Positions 8,886 through 19,913 of a DNA stretch of 64,000 nt are shown in pieces. Under the pieces are notes generated by a model. The model made no database searches. It had not been told where the DNA came from and was given only the letters and a program-made list of their open reading frames with translations. The position numbers and the translations under genes are program-made. The number at the start of each line of letters is the position of its first letter. The first letter of the stretch is position 1. The stretch comes from Planctomycetota bacterium (GTDB lineage: Bacteria > Planctomycetota > UBA1135 > GCA-002686595). Location of the stretch: NCBI GenBank assembly GCA_020853575.1, contig JADYYP010000045.1, forward strand, positions 248,001-312,000. Reading direction: 5' to 3'.

Positions 8886-11471
8886 TTGAGCAATGCCTAC
8901 GACGCGGCGCGCATCGAACAGCGCTGGCAACGACACTGGGACGAGCACCACACCTTCGCCGCGCTCAACCCCGGCGAGCCGGGCTTCGATCCCGCCCAGC
9001 CCAAGTACTACGTGCTCGACATGTTCCCCTACCCGTCGGGGTCGGGCCTGCACGTCGGCCACGCCGTCGGCTACGTCGGCACGGACATCGTCGCACGCCG
9101 CAAGCGCATGGAGGGCTGCAACGTGCTGCACCCGATGGGTTGGGATGCATTCGGCTTGCCGGCCGAACAGTACGCCATCCAGACCGGAGCGCAGCCCTCC
9201 GAGGCGACGCGCGTCAACACCGACAACTTCCGTCGCCAACTCAAGAAGATCGGCCTGTCCTACGACTGGGCCCGGGAGCTCAACACCAGCGATCCGCGCT
9301 ACTACAAGTGGACGCAGTGGATCTTCAAGCGCCTGTTCGAGAAGGGCCTGGCCTACCAAGCCGAAGTGCCCGTGTGGTGGTGCGAGGAGCTCAAGACCGT
9401 GCTCGCCAACGAGGAGGTGATCAACGGCCGCAGCGAACGCGGCAATCACCCGTGCGTGCGACGGCCCTTGAAGCAGTGGATGCTCAAGATCACGGCTTAT
9501 GCGGAGCGCCTGCTCGAGGACCTCGAGCACATCGACTGGCCCGAGTCGATCAAGATCCAGCAGCGCGAGTGGATCGGCCGCAGTGAGGGCGCGGAGATCG
9601 CCTTCGAGGTCGAGGGTACGAATGAGCGGCTGGTGGTCTTCACCACGCGCCCCGACACGCTGTGGGGCGCGACGTTCATGGTGCTCGCGCCGGAGCACAA
9701 GCTGCTCGCGCGCGTGCCCAGCGCGCAACGCGCCGCGGTCGAGAGCTACGTGGCGCAGGCGGCCTCGAAGTCCGAGCTCGAGCGCACCGAGCTGTCGAAG
9801 GAGAAGAGCGGCGTCTTCACCGGACTCTTCGCGCACAATCCGGCTTTCGAGCCCGGCGATGCGCGCGGACGCATCCCGATCTGGGTGGCGGACTACGTGC
9901 TGATCTCCTACGGCACCGGCGCGATCATGTCCGTTCCAGGGCACGACCAGCGCGATTTCGAGTTCGCACGCAAATTCGGGCTCGAGGTGCGCGAGGTCGT
10001 GAAGCCGCCCTCCAACGAGAAGGGCCTCGCCGACGGTGTGTGCTTCACGGGTGAAGGCACGGCGCTGAACTCCGGCCCGATCGACGGACTCGCGACCGCG
10101 CAGGCCAAACGCCGCGCGATCGAGTTGCTCGAAAGCCGCGGTGTCGGCCAGGCGCGCGTCACGTACAAGCTGCGCGACTGGCTGTTCTCGCGCCAGCGTT
10201 ACTGGGGCGAGCCGTTTCCGCTGCTGCACCTCGACGATGGCTCGATCGTCGCCGTCGACGACTCGGCGCTGCCGGTGGAGCTCCCTCCGATGGAGGACTT
10301 CAAGCCCTCGGCCGACGGCTCGGCGCCGCTGGCGCGCGCGCAAGGTTGGGTGCGCACCACGCACCAGGGGCGCAGCGCTCGCCGGGATACCGACACCATG
10401 CCCGGCTGGGCCGGTTCGTGCTGGTACTGGCTGCGCTTCATGGATCCGAGCAACGCGCAAGCGCCGTGGTCGCGCGCGGCCGAGCACTACTGGGGTCCGG
10501 TCGACCTGTACGTCGGCGGTGCGGCGCACGCGGTGATGCACCTGTTGTACGCGCGCTTCTGGCACAAGGTGCTGTTCGACCTGGGGTTGGTGCACACGAA
10601 CGAGCCGTTCCAGCGCCTGTTCAATCAGGGCCTGATCACGGCCTTCGCCTATCAGGACGCGACAGGGCGCCTGGTCGCGAGCGACGAAGTCGAGTCGCGC
10701 GGGAACAACTTCGTGCGGCGCGCCACCGGTGAGCCGCTCGAGCAGATCGTCACCAAGATGGCGAAGTCGCTCAAGAACGTGGTCAATCCCGACGACGTGA
10801 TCGCCGAGTACGGCGCGGACACGCTGCGGCTCTACGAGAGCTTCATGGGTCCGCTGGCCGACTCCAAGCCCTGGAATCCGCGCGACATCACGGGTTGCGC
10901 GCGCTTCCTCGAACGCTCGTGGCGCCTGATCGTCGATCCCGAGTCCGGCGACGCCGTGCGGCCGCAGCTGCGCGTCGACCAAGGCGCGCGCGCTCTCGAA
11001 GGCGACACGCTCGAGCTCGAGAAGCAACTGCAGCGCGCCATCGCGCGCATCGACGAGTCGTTCAAGCAGTTCAACTTCAACACCGCGATCGCTGCGTTGA
11101 TGAGCTTCTTGAACGAGGCCTCCAAGCGCCACGCCGCGCTCTCGCGCAGCCAGGCGGAGCGCTACGTGCTGGTGCTGTCGCCCTTCGCGCCGCACATGTG
11201 CGAGGAGCTGTGGAGCCGCCTGGGCTACACGCGTTCGCTCGCACGCGAGCGTTGGCCCGCCGTGGAGCCCGAGTTCCTCGTCGACGACACACTCGAGATC
11301 GTGGTCCAAGTCGCGGGCAAGCTGCGCGGCAAGGTCGCGGTTCCGAAGGACGCGGATCAGGCGGCGGTCGAGGCCGCGGCCAAGCCCGCGGTCGCGTCGT
11401 GGCTCGAGGGCAAGTCGGTGGTCAAGGTCGTGCTCGTCCCGGGACGGCTGATCAACTTCATCGTGAAGTGA
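8886..11471 (+). CDS. leuS: Leucyl-tRNA synthetase
   Basis: This 861-residue class I synthetase charges tRNA-Leu and has an editing (CP1) domain. It shows the HIGH region PYPSGSGLHVGHAVGY, the editing-site TTRPDTLWGATFMVLAPEH, LRDWLFSRQRYWGEPFP, and the KMSKS equivalent KMAKSLKNVVNPDD, in which the second position of the loop is Ala rather than the usual Ser. The start is TTG at 8886: GGAG lies 8 nt upstream and homology begins directly with SNAYDAARIEQRWQ. An ATG at 8835 would add 17 residues without family character. The gene is 4 bp before the membrane glycosyltransferase gene. Confidence 0.94.
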   Translation: MSNAYDAARIEQRWQRHWDEHHTFAALNPGEPGFDPAQPKYYVLDMFPYPSGSGLHVGHAVGYVGTDIVARRKRMEGCNVLHPMGWDAFGLPAEQYAIQTGAQPSEATRVNTDNFRRQLKKIGLSYDWARELNTSDPRYYKWTQWIFKRLFEKGLAYQAEVPVWWCEELKTVLANEEVINGRSERGNHPCVRRPLKQWMLKITAYAERLLEDLEHIDWPESIKIQQREWIGRSEGAEIAFEVEGTNERLVVFTTRPDTLWGATFMVLAPEHKLLARVPSAQRAAVESYVAQAASKSELERTELSKEKSGVFTGLFAHNPAFEPGDARGRIPIWVADYVLISYGTGAIMSVPGHDQRDFEFARKFGLEVREVVKPPSNEKGLADGVCFTGEGTALNSGPIDGLATAQAKRRAIELLESRGVGQARVTYKLRDWLFSRQRYWGEPFPLLHLDDGSIVAVDDSALPVELPPMEDFKPSADGSAPLARAQGWVRTTHQGRSARRDTDTMPGWAGSCWYWLRFMDPSNAQAPWSRAAEHYWGPVDLYVGGAAHAVMHLLYARFWHKVLFDLGLVHTNEPFQRLFNQGLITAFAYQDATGRLVASDEVESRGNNFVRRATGEPLEQIVTKMAKSLKNVVNPDDVIAEYGADTLRLYESFMGPLADSKPWNPRDITGCARFLERSWRLIVDPESGDAVRPQLRVDQGARALEGDTLELEKQLQRAIARIDESFKQFNFNTAIAALMSFLNEASKRHAALSRSQAERYVLVLSPFAPHMCEELWSRLGYTRSLARERWPAVEPEFLVDDTLEIVVQVAGKLRGKVAVPKDADQAAVEAAAKPAVASWLEGKSVVKVVLVPGRLINFIVK

Positions 11472-11475
11472 GCTC

Positions 11476-12734
11476 GTGAACGAAGATCGCGCCGCGAGCC
11501 GCCGCTTCCTCGCAACGCTGTTCGCCGCGGCGTTCCTTGTGCGCATCTTGGCCCTGGTCGCGTTGGGCGCGTGGCGCGTGCCCGTTGGATCCAGCGCCTG
11601 GGACTGGGGTCACGAGCCGGCGTGCATCGCGAGCGCCTTGCTCGATGGCCGCGGCTACAGCGATCCGTGGGGCCACGGCAGCGGCGCGACCTCCTGGCTC
11701 ACGCCGCCATTTCCGGTGCTGCTGGCCGGGCTGCTGAAACTGTGCGGAGGCGTGGGCTCGAGCTGCGACCTGGCGCTCGACGTGCTGCAGTCGTTGGTTT
11801 CCGCCGCGAATTGCGTCGCGCTGGTGGCCCTCGGCCACGCCCTGGGCTCGGCGCGCGCCGGCCGTCTCGCGGGCTGGCTGTTCGCGCTGTACCCGATCGC
11901 GATCTCGAACTGCGTGCAGCTGGTGTGGGACACGACGCTCGTGGCCGCCGCTCTGACCGGCGTATTGCTCTTGCTGGCGCGACTGCGCGACGACGCACGC
12001 GGCTCACTGCGCGCCGGCTTGGCCTTCGGAGCGCTGCTCCTGCTCAACCCGGCCCCGCTCGGCTTGATCCCGATCGTCGCCTGGCACGTGGCGCGGCGCG
12101 CGCGCGCCAAGGGGCTCGCGCTGTTTTTCGGCTGCGCCTTCGCTGTCTGCGCGCCCTGGTTGCTGCGCAATCAGCTCGTGCTCGGAGCGTTCTCGCTGCG
12201 GCCGAACTTCGGGGTCGAGCTGCGCATCGGGAACCATGCCGACGCGACCGGCCGCCCGCAGCCCTTCCTCTACCATCCCTCGCACGTGGCGCGGGAACTC
12301 GAGCTCTACCGCGAGTTGGGCGAGGTCGCCTACGCGCGTGAGAACACCGAGCGCGCCATGCACTGGATCCGCTCCGATCCGCGAGCGTTCGTCGCACTCT
12401 GCGCCAAGCGCGTGATGCTCTTTTGGCTCGGCGAAACACCCACGTCGGACGCGCGCCGCGCACCGGGTGTCGCGCCTGCGAGCGACCCTGCGAGCTGGAT
12501 CAAATTCGTGGCCTACGCCGCCGTCGGCCTCGCTGGACTGGCCGGCCTCGCCGCCAGCGGCTGGACGCGCGACGCACGCCTGATCGCCGGCGGAGTGTTG
12601 CTCCTGTTCGGCGCGCCGTACTACCTGTCCCACGTTTCCGAACGCTACCGTTTCCCGATCGACCCGCTGCTCGTGTTGCTCGCGGCGCAGCTCGCGCTGC
12701 GTTTGGGCCAACGCTGGCGAGCGCGTTCACGACC

Positions 12735-12738
<4 letters not shown>
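11476..12738 (+). CDS. GT-C type membrane glycosyltransferase (GT39/ArnT-like)
   Basis: This 420-residue polytopic membrane protein starts with a membrane helix (residues ~10-30). A first periplasmic loop, DWGHEPACIASALLDGRGYSD, then TSWLTPPFPVLLAG, is the layout of dolichyl-phosphate-mannose or aminoarabinose transferases of the GT39/ArnT type, with acidic residues after TM1 as candidate catalytic residues. Many further Leu/Ala-rich helices follow, with the end SHVSERYRFPIDPLLVLLAAQLAL. The start is GTG at 11476, 4 bp after the leuS stop. Its stop overlaps the next ATG (ATGA). The sugar donor and acceptor are unknown. Confidence 0.72.
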
Positions 12739-14482
<1,744 letters not shown>

Positions 14483-14486
<4 letters not shown>

Positions 14487-15256
14487 GCTCGCGGCCGGCT
14501 TGGATCGTGCTCGCGGCGATTTCCGCCTGCGACCAACCCGGAGCGAGTTCGCCACCTGCCGGGGAGTTGCCCGCCGAGGCTCCGCGCGTCGAGGCCAACG
14601 CCTCGAGTGCGGCCGTGCCCGCGGGCATCGTGCGCGGTCGCTTCGAGATCAGTGGCCCGCTCCCGGCGCGCCCGCGGCTGGCGCTCGATCCCTCCGCCGG
14701 CTGCGGAGCGGTGACCGAGATCGAGAGCGAGAAGCTGATCGCCGACAACGGCCGCGTCGCCAACGTGCTGGTGCGTGTCGTCGGTGGTCTGTCTCAGAAG
14801 GATTGGCCCGCACCGGCGACGCCCGCGGTGCTCGACCAGACCGGTTGCGTCTACCGACCGCACGTGCTCGCCGTGCAGGTCGGCCAGCGACTCCTCGTGC
14901 GCAACGGTGATCCCGCGGTGCACAACGTCAACGTCGGCGCCAAGCTCAACGACCGCGCGAACTTCAATCGCTCGCACGCGCCGGGTTCGGCGGACATCTC
15001 CGTCGAGTTCGACCACCCCGAGCTCTCGATCCCGTTCCGCTGCGACATCCATCCCTGGATGCAGGCCTGGGTCCACGTCCTTCCGCACCCCTTCTTCGAC
15101 ATCACCGGCAGCGATGGCGAGTTCGAGATCCGTGGCCTGCCGCCGGGACGCTACGAGCTCGAGTACGTGCACGAGGTGCTCGGGCGCCAGCGCTTCGAAG
15201 CCGAGCTCAGCGCCGACGCCGGCGCCGAGTTCGTGATCGCCACGCGCGCCAAGTGA
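14483..15256 (+). CDS. Cupredoxin-like lipoprotein with carboxypeptidase-regulatory-like domain
   Basis: This 257-residue exported protein has a short signal ending in a plausible lipobox (ISAC, Cys16). The middle has a copper-site pattern: His in AVHNVNV, then Cys, His and Met in RCDIHPWMQAW, as in blue copper (type 1) cupredoxins. The C-terminal ~50 residues (FDITGSDGEFEIRGLPPGRYEL) are a carboxypeptidase-regulatory-like beta-sandwich. The GTG start at 14483 overlaps the RNase stop (GTGA), so it is coupled to an unrelated cytoplasmic enzyme. It may carry electrons in the periplasm, perhaps to the membrane protein encoded next (inference). Confidence 0.7.
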
Positions 15257-15317
15257 GGCTCGGTCGACGCGTCGTTGACGACCTGCGCGCGCCGCGGAAT
15301 AGTCTCGCGCTCGCCCC

Positions 15318-16154
15318 ATGAACGTGTTCCAGGAGTTCCTCGATCCCGGCTCCGCAGTGCTGCGCTGGGGACACGTCTCGTCCGCCATCCTGTGGCTCGG
15401 TCCGCAGTTCTACTTCGCCTTCGTCGCGCCCGCCGCGCGCGCCGGGCTCGAACCCGCCGCGCTGCGCGCCCTCGACCTGGAGCTCACGCCGCGACTGTCC
15501 TGGTGGCTGCGCTGGGGAGCCGCGCTGACCTGGAGCTTGGGTTTCGTGCTGCTCTTCTTGACCTACTACCGCACCACGTTGTTGCTCGACGTGGCGGCGA
15601 TCGACGCCTTCGAGCTCGAGCAGTTCCTGGGTCCCGACGGACGCCCGACGCCGCGCGCGTGGATCCCCGGTTTCCTGGCGCTGATCGGAGCGGTTGCGGT
15701 GTACGAGCTGCTCGCGCGCGTGCTGCGCTCGGCGAAGCTCGAGCTCGCTGTGCTCGGGCTGTACTTCGCCGCCGCGATCGGCGGGAGCACGTTCCTCGCC
15801 GGCGAGTGCCACTTCGCGGGTCGCGCGCTGTTCGTGCAACTGGGTGCGATGACCGCCAGTGTCATGGCCAGCAACGTTTGGCTGCACATCTGGCCCGCGG
15901 AACGGCGCGCGTGGATCGCGCGCCGCGCGGGGCAAGCTCCAGATGCACGCGATCTCGAGCTCGCCGCAACGCGCGCGCGCCACAACACGCTGGCCACGAT
16001 GCCGGTCGTGCTGTTGATGCTCTCCAACCACCACCCGAGCTTGTACGGCGGGAACCTGGCGCCGTGGCCATTGGTCGCCGCGGTGTTGTGCGCCTTCGGC
16101 GTGCTCGCTTCCCTGCCGTTCACGCCGCTCGGCAAGCTCACGCCGCGGCCCTGA
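15318..16154 (+). CDS. PuuD-like membrane protein (urate hydroxylase N-terminal domain family)
   Basis: This 278-residue membrane protein has about seven hydrophobic helices. LRWGHVSSAILWLGPQFYF at residues ~15-34, the H..GAMTASVMASNVWLHIWP segment, and ARHNTLATMPVVLLMLSNHHP near residue 235 match the membrane domain found in front of PuuD urate hydroxylases. The C-terminal cytochrome c domain of PuuD is absent. Conserved histidines in the helices could be heme ligands. The upstream cupredoxin lipoprotein is a possible redox partner. The substrate is unknown; many stand-alone relatives have no proven role in urate oxidation. Confidence 0.7.
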   Translation: MNVFQEFLDPGSAVLRWGHVSSAILWLGPQFYFAFVAPAARAGLEPAALRALDLELTPRLSWWLRWGAALTWSLGFVLLFLTYYRTTLLLDVAAIDAFELEQFLGPDGRPTPRAWIPGFLALIGAVAVYELLARVLRSAKLELAVLGLYFAAAIGGSTFLAGECHFAGRALFVQLGAMTASVMASNVWLHIWPAERRAWIARRAGQAPDARDLELAATRARHNTLATMPVVLLMLSNHHPSLYGGNLAPWPLVAAVLCAFGVLASLPFTPLGKLTPRP

Positions 16155-16163
16155 AGGACGCGC

Positions 16164-17903
16164 TCAGCGCCGCGTTGTGGTCTGCGCGCTCCAGGTCGCG
16201 CCGGCGCGCGCGAAGGTGCACACGCCGGCCGAGAGCGGCGCGTCGAGTCGCACGCTCACGGGCTCGGAGTAGGGGACGCGCACCAGCACTTCGACCAGTT
16301 CCTCGCCGCCGAGCGACGCCAGCACCTCCGGCCCGCAAGAGCCGAAATACGACGGCTGCGGCCCGACCTCGCGCGCGATGCGCCGTCCCTTCGAGCCCAG
16401 CAGCTCGACGCGCGTGCGCTCGGGCAATCCGCGGAGCGTGAACGAGCGACCACTTCCGCGGACGTTGCGGAAGATCCGCGCGGCGCCGCAGCAGACGGTC
16501 AACACCAAGTCTTGATCGCCGTCGCCGTCGAGGTCTCCGGCATACAGTCCGCGCCCGACGAAGGGCGTCGCGCCCAGCGCGCCCGCGCCGTCCCGCAGCT
16601 CGCGCAAGCGCCCCGTTCCGTCGTTCTCGAAGAGCTGCGAGCGCTGCGCGTGGGTCTTGCCGTCGTGGTACAGCTGGATGTTGTCGATGATGTGGCCGTT
16701 GGTCACCGCGAGATCGAGGTCGCCGTCGAGGTCGAAGTCCTCGAGCACCGTGCCGAATCCAACCGGCATGCGACTGGGCGCCTCGAGCCCCGCTTGCAGC
16801 GTGCGATCCTCGAACAGCGCGCCGCCGTGGTTGAGGTACAGCGTGTTCGACTCGTCGTCGAAGTTGGTCACGAACAAGTCGATGTCGAGGTCACCGTCGA
16901 TGTCGCCGCTCGCTTGCCCCATGCCGGCCTCGGTCAAGCCGCGGCCGTCGACACCGGTGCCCGAGAGCAGCGTGGCGTCCTCGAAGTGCCCATGGCCATC
17001 GTTGAGCCACATGCGGTTCTCGGTGCTGTCGTTGGCGACGTACAGATCCAGGTCGCCGTCGTCGTCGGGATCGCACACCTGCACGCCCAAGCCCTTGCCC
17101 CAGGAATCGGCCACTCCGTGACTCTGGGTCGCGTCGACGAACGTGCCGTCGCCGCGATTGAGCCACAGTCGATCCTGCAGGGGCGGATAAGCGTCGGGGT
17201 GGCATGCGGAGCGCCACCCCGGCTTGCGCTCGCCGCACCAGATCGGATGCGCGAAGTCGACCAGCACGTAGCCGGTCACGTACAGGTCGAGATCGCCGTC
17301 GCCCTCGGCATCGAAGCAGGCCGCCGCGGTCGTCCAGCGCGCGTCGTCGATCCCGCTCTCGCGCGTCGCATCGCGGAACGAGCCGCGCCCGTCGCCGAGC
17401 AGCAACACGTCGGGACCGAGGTTGGTCACCAGCAGGTCGAGGTGGCCGTCGCCGTTGAGGTCGCCGACCGCGACGCCCATCGCGTAGCCCGAGTGCGCCG
17501 CCGCGCCGCTGTGCGCAGTGACGTCGGTGAAGCGACCGCGCCCATCGTTGGAGTACAAACGATTGGTCGGGAGCGGCCCCGCGGGCGCCACGAACGTCCC
17601 GGGCTCGGGTCCCGCGCCCGGCATCGGACCGCCCTGCAGCAGGTACAGATCGAGATCGCCGTCGCCGTCCATGTCGAACAACGCGCCGCCCGCGCCCATC
17701 GTCTCGGGCAAGTGCTTCTCCGGAGTCAGCCCCGCGTCGTGCACGAAGTCGACTCCGGACTCCGCCGTGGCGTCGACGAACCACGCGCTCGAGCTCTCGG
17801 GCGCCGCCGTGTTGGCCGACTCGCGCGCACCGTCGCTCTCGCCCGAACACGCGGCCGAAAGCAGACACGCCAACACTCCCAGGGCGCGCGCCAGCGAGCT
17901 CAC
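16164..17903 (-). CDS. CRTAC1-family FG-GAP/VCBS repeat lipoprotein with ASPIC/UnbV domain
   Basis: This 579-residue exported protein starts at GTG 17903 with a signal peptide ending LLSAACSGE (probable lipid-anchored Cys). Repeats of the type DMDGDGDLDLYL, DLNGDGHLDLLV, DPDDDGDLDLYV, DIDGDLDIDLFV, DFDLDGDLDLAV and DLDGDGDQDLVL form a calcium-binding beta-propeller. The end (RNVRGSGRSFTLRGLPERTRVELLG) is the ASPIC/UnbV domain. The start overlaps the stop of the TPR gene by 4 bp, so the two are co-translated. It is probably a surface or periplasmic binding protein; its ligand is unknown. A second family member lies at 40.5-44.1 kb. Confidence 0.85.
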   Translation of the reverse strand: MSSLARALGVLACLLSAACSGESDGARESANTAAPESSSAWFVDATAESGVDFVHDAGLTPEKHLPETMGAGGALFDMDGDGDLDLYLLQGGPMPGAGPEPGTFVAPAGPLPTNRLYSNDGRGRFTDVTAHSGAAAHSGYAMGVAVGDLNGDGHLDLLVTNLGPDVLLLGDGRGSFRDATRESGIDDARWTTAAACFDAEGDGDLDLYVTGYVLVDFAHPIWCGERKPGWRSACHPDAYPPLQDRLWLNRGDGTFVDATQSHGVADSWGKGLGVQVCDPDDDGDLDLYVANDSTENRMWLNDGHGHFEDATLLSGTGVDGRGLTEAGMGQASGDIDGDLDIDLFVTNFDDESNTLYLNHGGALFEDRTLQAGLEAPSRMPVGFGTVLEDFDLDGDLDLAVTNGHIIDNIQLYHDGKTHAQRSQLFENDGTGRLRELRDGAGALGATPFVGRGLYAGDLDGDGDQDLVLTVCCGAARIFRNVRGSGRSFTLRGLPERTRVELLGSKGRRIAREVGPQPSYFGSCGPEVLASLGGEELVEVLVRVPYSEPVSVRLDAPLSAGVCTFARAGATWSAQTTTRR

Positions 17904-18910
17904 GGGGAACCTCGCGCAGCTCGCGCGCGCTTCTCGATCTCGCCGTCGTTCGGCCGCAAGCGCAGCGCGGCCTCGAAGCGCGCCAGCGCTTCCTCGCGCC
18001 GCCCGCACTCGAGCAGCACGTCGCCCGCGCGCACCAGCAAGCGCACGTCGGCCGCGCGCGCGTGCACCTCGTCGAGCAGGCGCACGGCGGCGCTCGCGTC
18101 GCGGCGGTCCTCCGCGAGCAGCCGTGCGTGCCGCAGCACGATCGGGGTGAGCTCGTCGGGCCGCGCGAGTTCCTGCGCGCGCCGATAGGCGTTCTCGGCG
18201 GCCTCGATGTGTCCCAGCGCGCGCTCGGCATCGCCCAAGGCGGCGTGGTTCGGCCCGTGCGCCGGCGCGAGGTCGATCGAGCGCCGCGCGAAGTCGAGCT
18301 TGTCGAGCAGCGGCGTGACGCGGCGGTGCTCCGCGAGCAGCTTCAGTCCCTCTTCGCGGCGTTCGCTGCGCACGCACAGCGTGCCCAGCCCGAACAGCGC
18401 GGCCGCATCGGTGGCATCGAGCGCCAGCGCGCGCCGGTAACAGCTCTCGGCGAGCCGCGTGTCGCCCTTGCGCGCCGCGCAGCGCCCTTGCAGCACGGCC
18501 ACGCGCGCGTCGCGCGCGCCCGTGAGCTCGAGCAGCCGCGCGAGGTCGCGCTCGGCCTCGTCGAAACGCGCCAGGGCCTCGAAGCAGTCGATGCGCATCA
18601 ACAGCGGCTCGACGTCGTCGCGTCCGAGCACCGCGAGCGCGCGCTCGAACTCGCCCAGGCGGTACAGCGCGCTGCCGCGCAGCCCGTCGAGCTCCGTCCC
18701 GAGCCCCTCGGCGTGCGCCAATGCGGCGGCGTAGCGATGCACCGCGAGCTCGGCCTCCGCGAGCCGGCGCCGCACGAGCTTGTCGGTGGGGGCCTCACGG
18801 GCCGCGGCGCTGAGCACCTCGATCGCCTCCGCGCGCCGCCCTTGCCGCCACAGCCCATCCGCTTCCTGCGCCCAGCCCTGCGCCAGCCACAACAGCACCC
18901 CGAGCAACAT
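17900..18910 (-). CDS. Tetratricopeptide-repeat protein, exported
   Basis: This 336-residue protein has a short cleavable signal (MLLGVLLWLAQGWAQE). Nine or so TPR-like helical pairs follow: the A/L-rich 34-residue units include SALYRLGEFERALAVL, SCYRRALALDATDAAALFG and ENAYRRAQELARPDEL. TPR arrays bind protein partners. The 4-bp overlap with the downstream CRTAC1 gene suggests the two proteins act together outside the cytoplasm. It diverges from tRNA-Arg(TCG) across 65 bp. No enzymatic domain is seen. Confidence 0.8.
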   Translation of the reverse strand: MLLGVLLWLAQGWAQEADGLWRQGRRAEAIEVLSAAAREAPTDKLVRRRLAEAELAVHRYAAALAHAEGLGTELDGLRGSALYRLGEFERALAVLGRDDVEPLLMRIDCFEALARFDEAERDLARLLELTGARDARVAVLQGRCAARKGDTRLAESCYRRALALDATDAAALFGLGTLCVRSERREEGLKLLAEHRRVTPLLDKLDFARRSIDLAPAHGPNHAALGDAERALGHIEAAENAYRRAQELARPDELTPIVLRHARLLAEDRRDASAAVRLLDEVHARAADVRLLVRAGDVLLECGRREEALARFEAALRLRPNDGEIEKRARAARGSP

Positions 18911-18975
18911 CTCCGCATCCTATCGCCGCCCAGCACTCCGCCCGAGCCCCCGCGCGCGCTACCATGCCCCGCGCT

Positions 18976-19052
18976 GCACCCGTAGCTCAATTGGACAGAG
19001 CATCGGTCTTCGGAACCGAGGGTTGTGGGTTCGAGTCCCCCCGGGTGCGCCA
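18976..19052 (+). tRNA. tRNA-Arg (anticodon TCG), island attachment site
   Basis: A 77-nt cloverleaf: acceptor GCACCCG/CGGGTGC, anticodon stem TCGGT/ACCGA with loop CTTCGGA (anticodon TCG), encoded CCA. The T stem GTGGG/CCCCC contains one U-C mismatch at its second pair. An integrase remnant on the minus strand reads into its 3' half, which marks this gene as the integration target of the 19-25 kb island. Confidence 0.92.
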
Positions 19053-19424
19053 TCCTTCGGCCCTTGCGGCCCTGCCAATGGCGATTCGTGTCGGAGCAGG
19101 AGCGGAGCAACCGGACCCGAGATGACCTGAAATGACCCGGTTTGCCTGCAGCTGGTTCAAACTGGAGCTCAAACTGAACTCGCCGCCCGTACCGGTGTTC
19201 GCGGCTTCAGCGAGTGCGTGCAGCTCGAGCGCGGGAAGCGCGTGCACGGCGCCCGCGACGTCGAGCAGCCGCGCATCCGTGTAGGTGTTCGCGGTGAGCT
19301 TCGGATCCGAGTGACGCATCGCAGCCTGAACGGTGCGAAGCCCGACGCCTGCAGCTTGCAGCAGCGTCCCGAATCCGTGGCGCAGCGAGTGCACGCACGC
19401 GACGCGATCACGGTCGTCGCGCAC
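18987..19424 (-). pseudogene. Tyrosine recombinase (integrase), C-terminal remnant ending inside tRNA-Arg
   Basis: The 145-codon frame begins in the middle of the catalytic domain: HSLRHGFGTLLQAAGVGLR (the H-x-x-R box), then QAAMRHSDPKLTANTYTD with the second His and the nucleophile Tyr. An in-frame TGA lies about 45 bp upstream of 19424 and no N-terminal half is found, so the gene is truncated. Its last residues (WRTRGDSNPQPSVPKTDAL) are the antisense translation of the tRNA, the usual way such integrases end after integration. It shows that an integrative element entered here but cannot now act by itself. Confidence 0.75.
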
Positions 19425-19467
19425 CAGCCGCCCGTCGTCGCGAACTCCTTGCCCTCAAGGAGTCCGC

Positions 19468-19693
19468 ATGATTACCGTCAACTCAACGTCCAGGAAATCG
19501 GGCGCGGAACACTTCGACGCAATCGTCGAGCGATTGCGGATGACGATCGCAGCCGAAGGGAACGGACACCGACTGGGTCGTTCTGCGGATTGCGCGGCCC
19601 AAGGACGCCGGTGTTCGCCCTCGGTTCAACCTGTGCGGCGCGGACTGGAGCCTGCTTCGGACGGCGGCCGGAGCGGATGTTCGGGCGACCTAG
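19468..19693 (+). pseudogene. Small unknown gene with a one-base frameshift
   Basis: An ATG at 19468 has an excellent ribosome site (AAGGAG, 5 nt spacing) and opens MITVNSTSRKSGAEHFDAIV. Near 19565 the protein-like reading moves one frame and continues DWVVLRIARPKDAGVRPRF to a TAG at 19691-19693. Removing one base from the GGACACC run would give a single protein of about 74 residues. I do not recognise it. The 220 bp that follow also hold a protein-like tail (GLQWPRVAFPEGGRR) without a start, so this stretch looks like decayed island genes. Confidence 0.35.
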
Positions 19694-19913
19694 TCGGATT
19701 GGGCGCGCGCGCGTACACGGCGCTCGAACGGGAGCGGGCTCCAGTGGCCCCGTGTGGCCTTCCCCGAGGGAGGTCGCCGCGTGCCGCTGGCGGCATTTGT
19801 CTGCGCTCGAGTGTTGCCGGTGCTCCGCAGCTAGAACTGGAACGACGGTTCGTCCGTTGGCGCTCTGCGAGTCCGGTGTGGTACTCGGTCCGTGCATCCC
19901 GACGGCGCTGATC

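Noticed and set aside
8601..11546. 981-codon minus-strand frame across leuS and the tRNA
   Set aside because: It is antisense to leuS and runs through a tRNA gene, with no recognisable domain.
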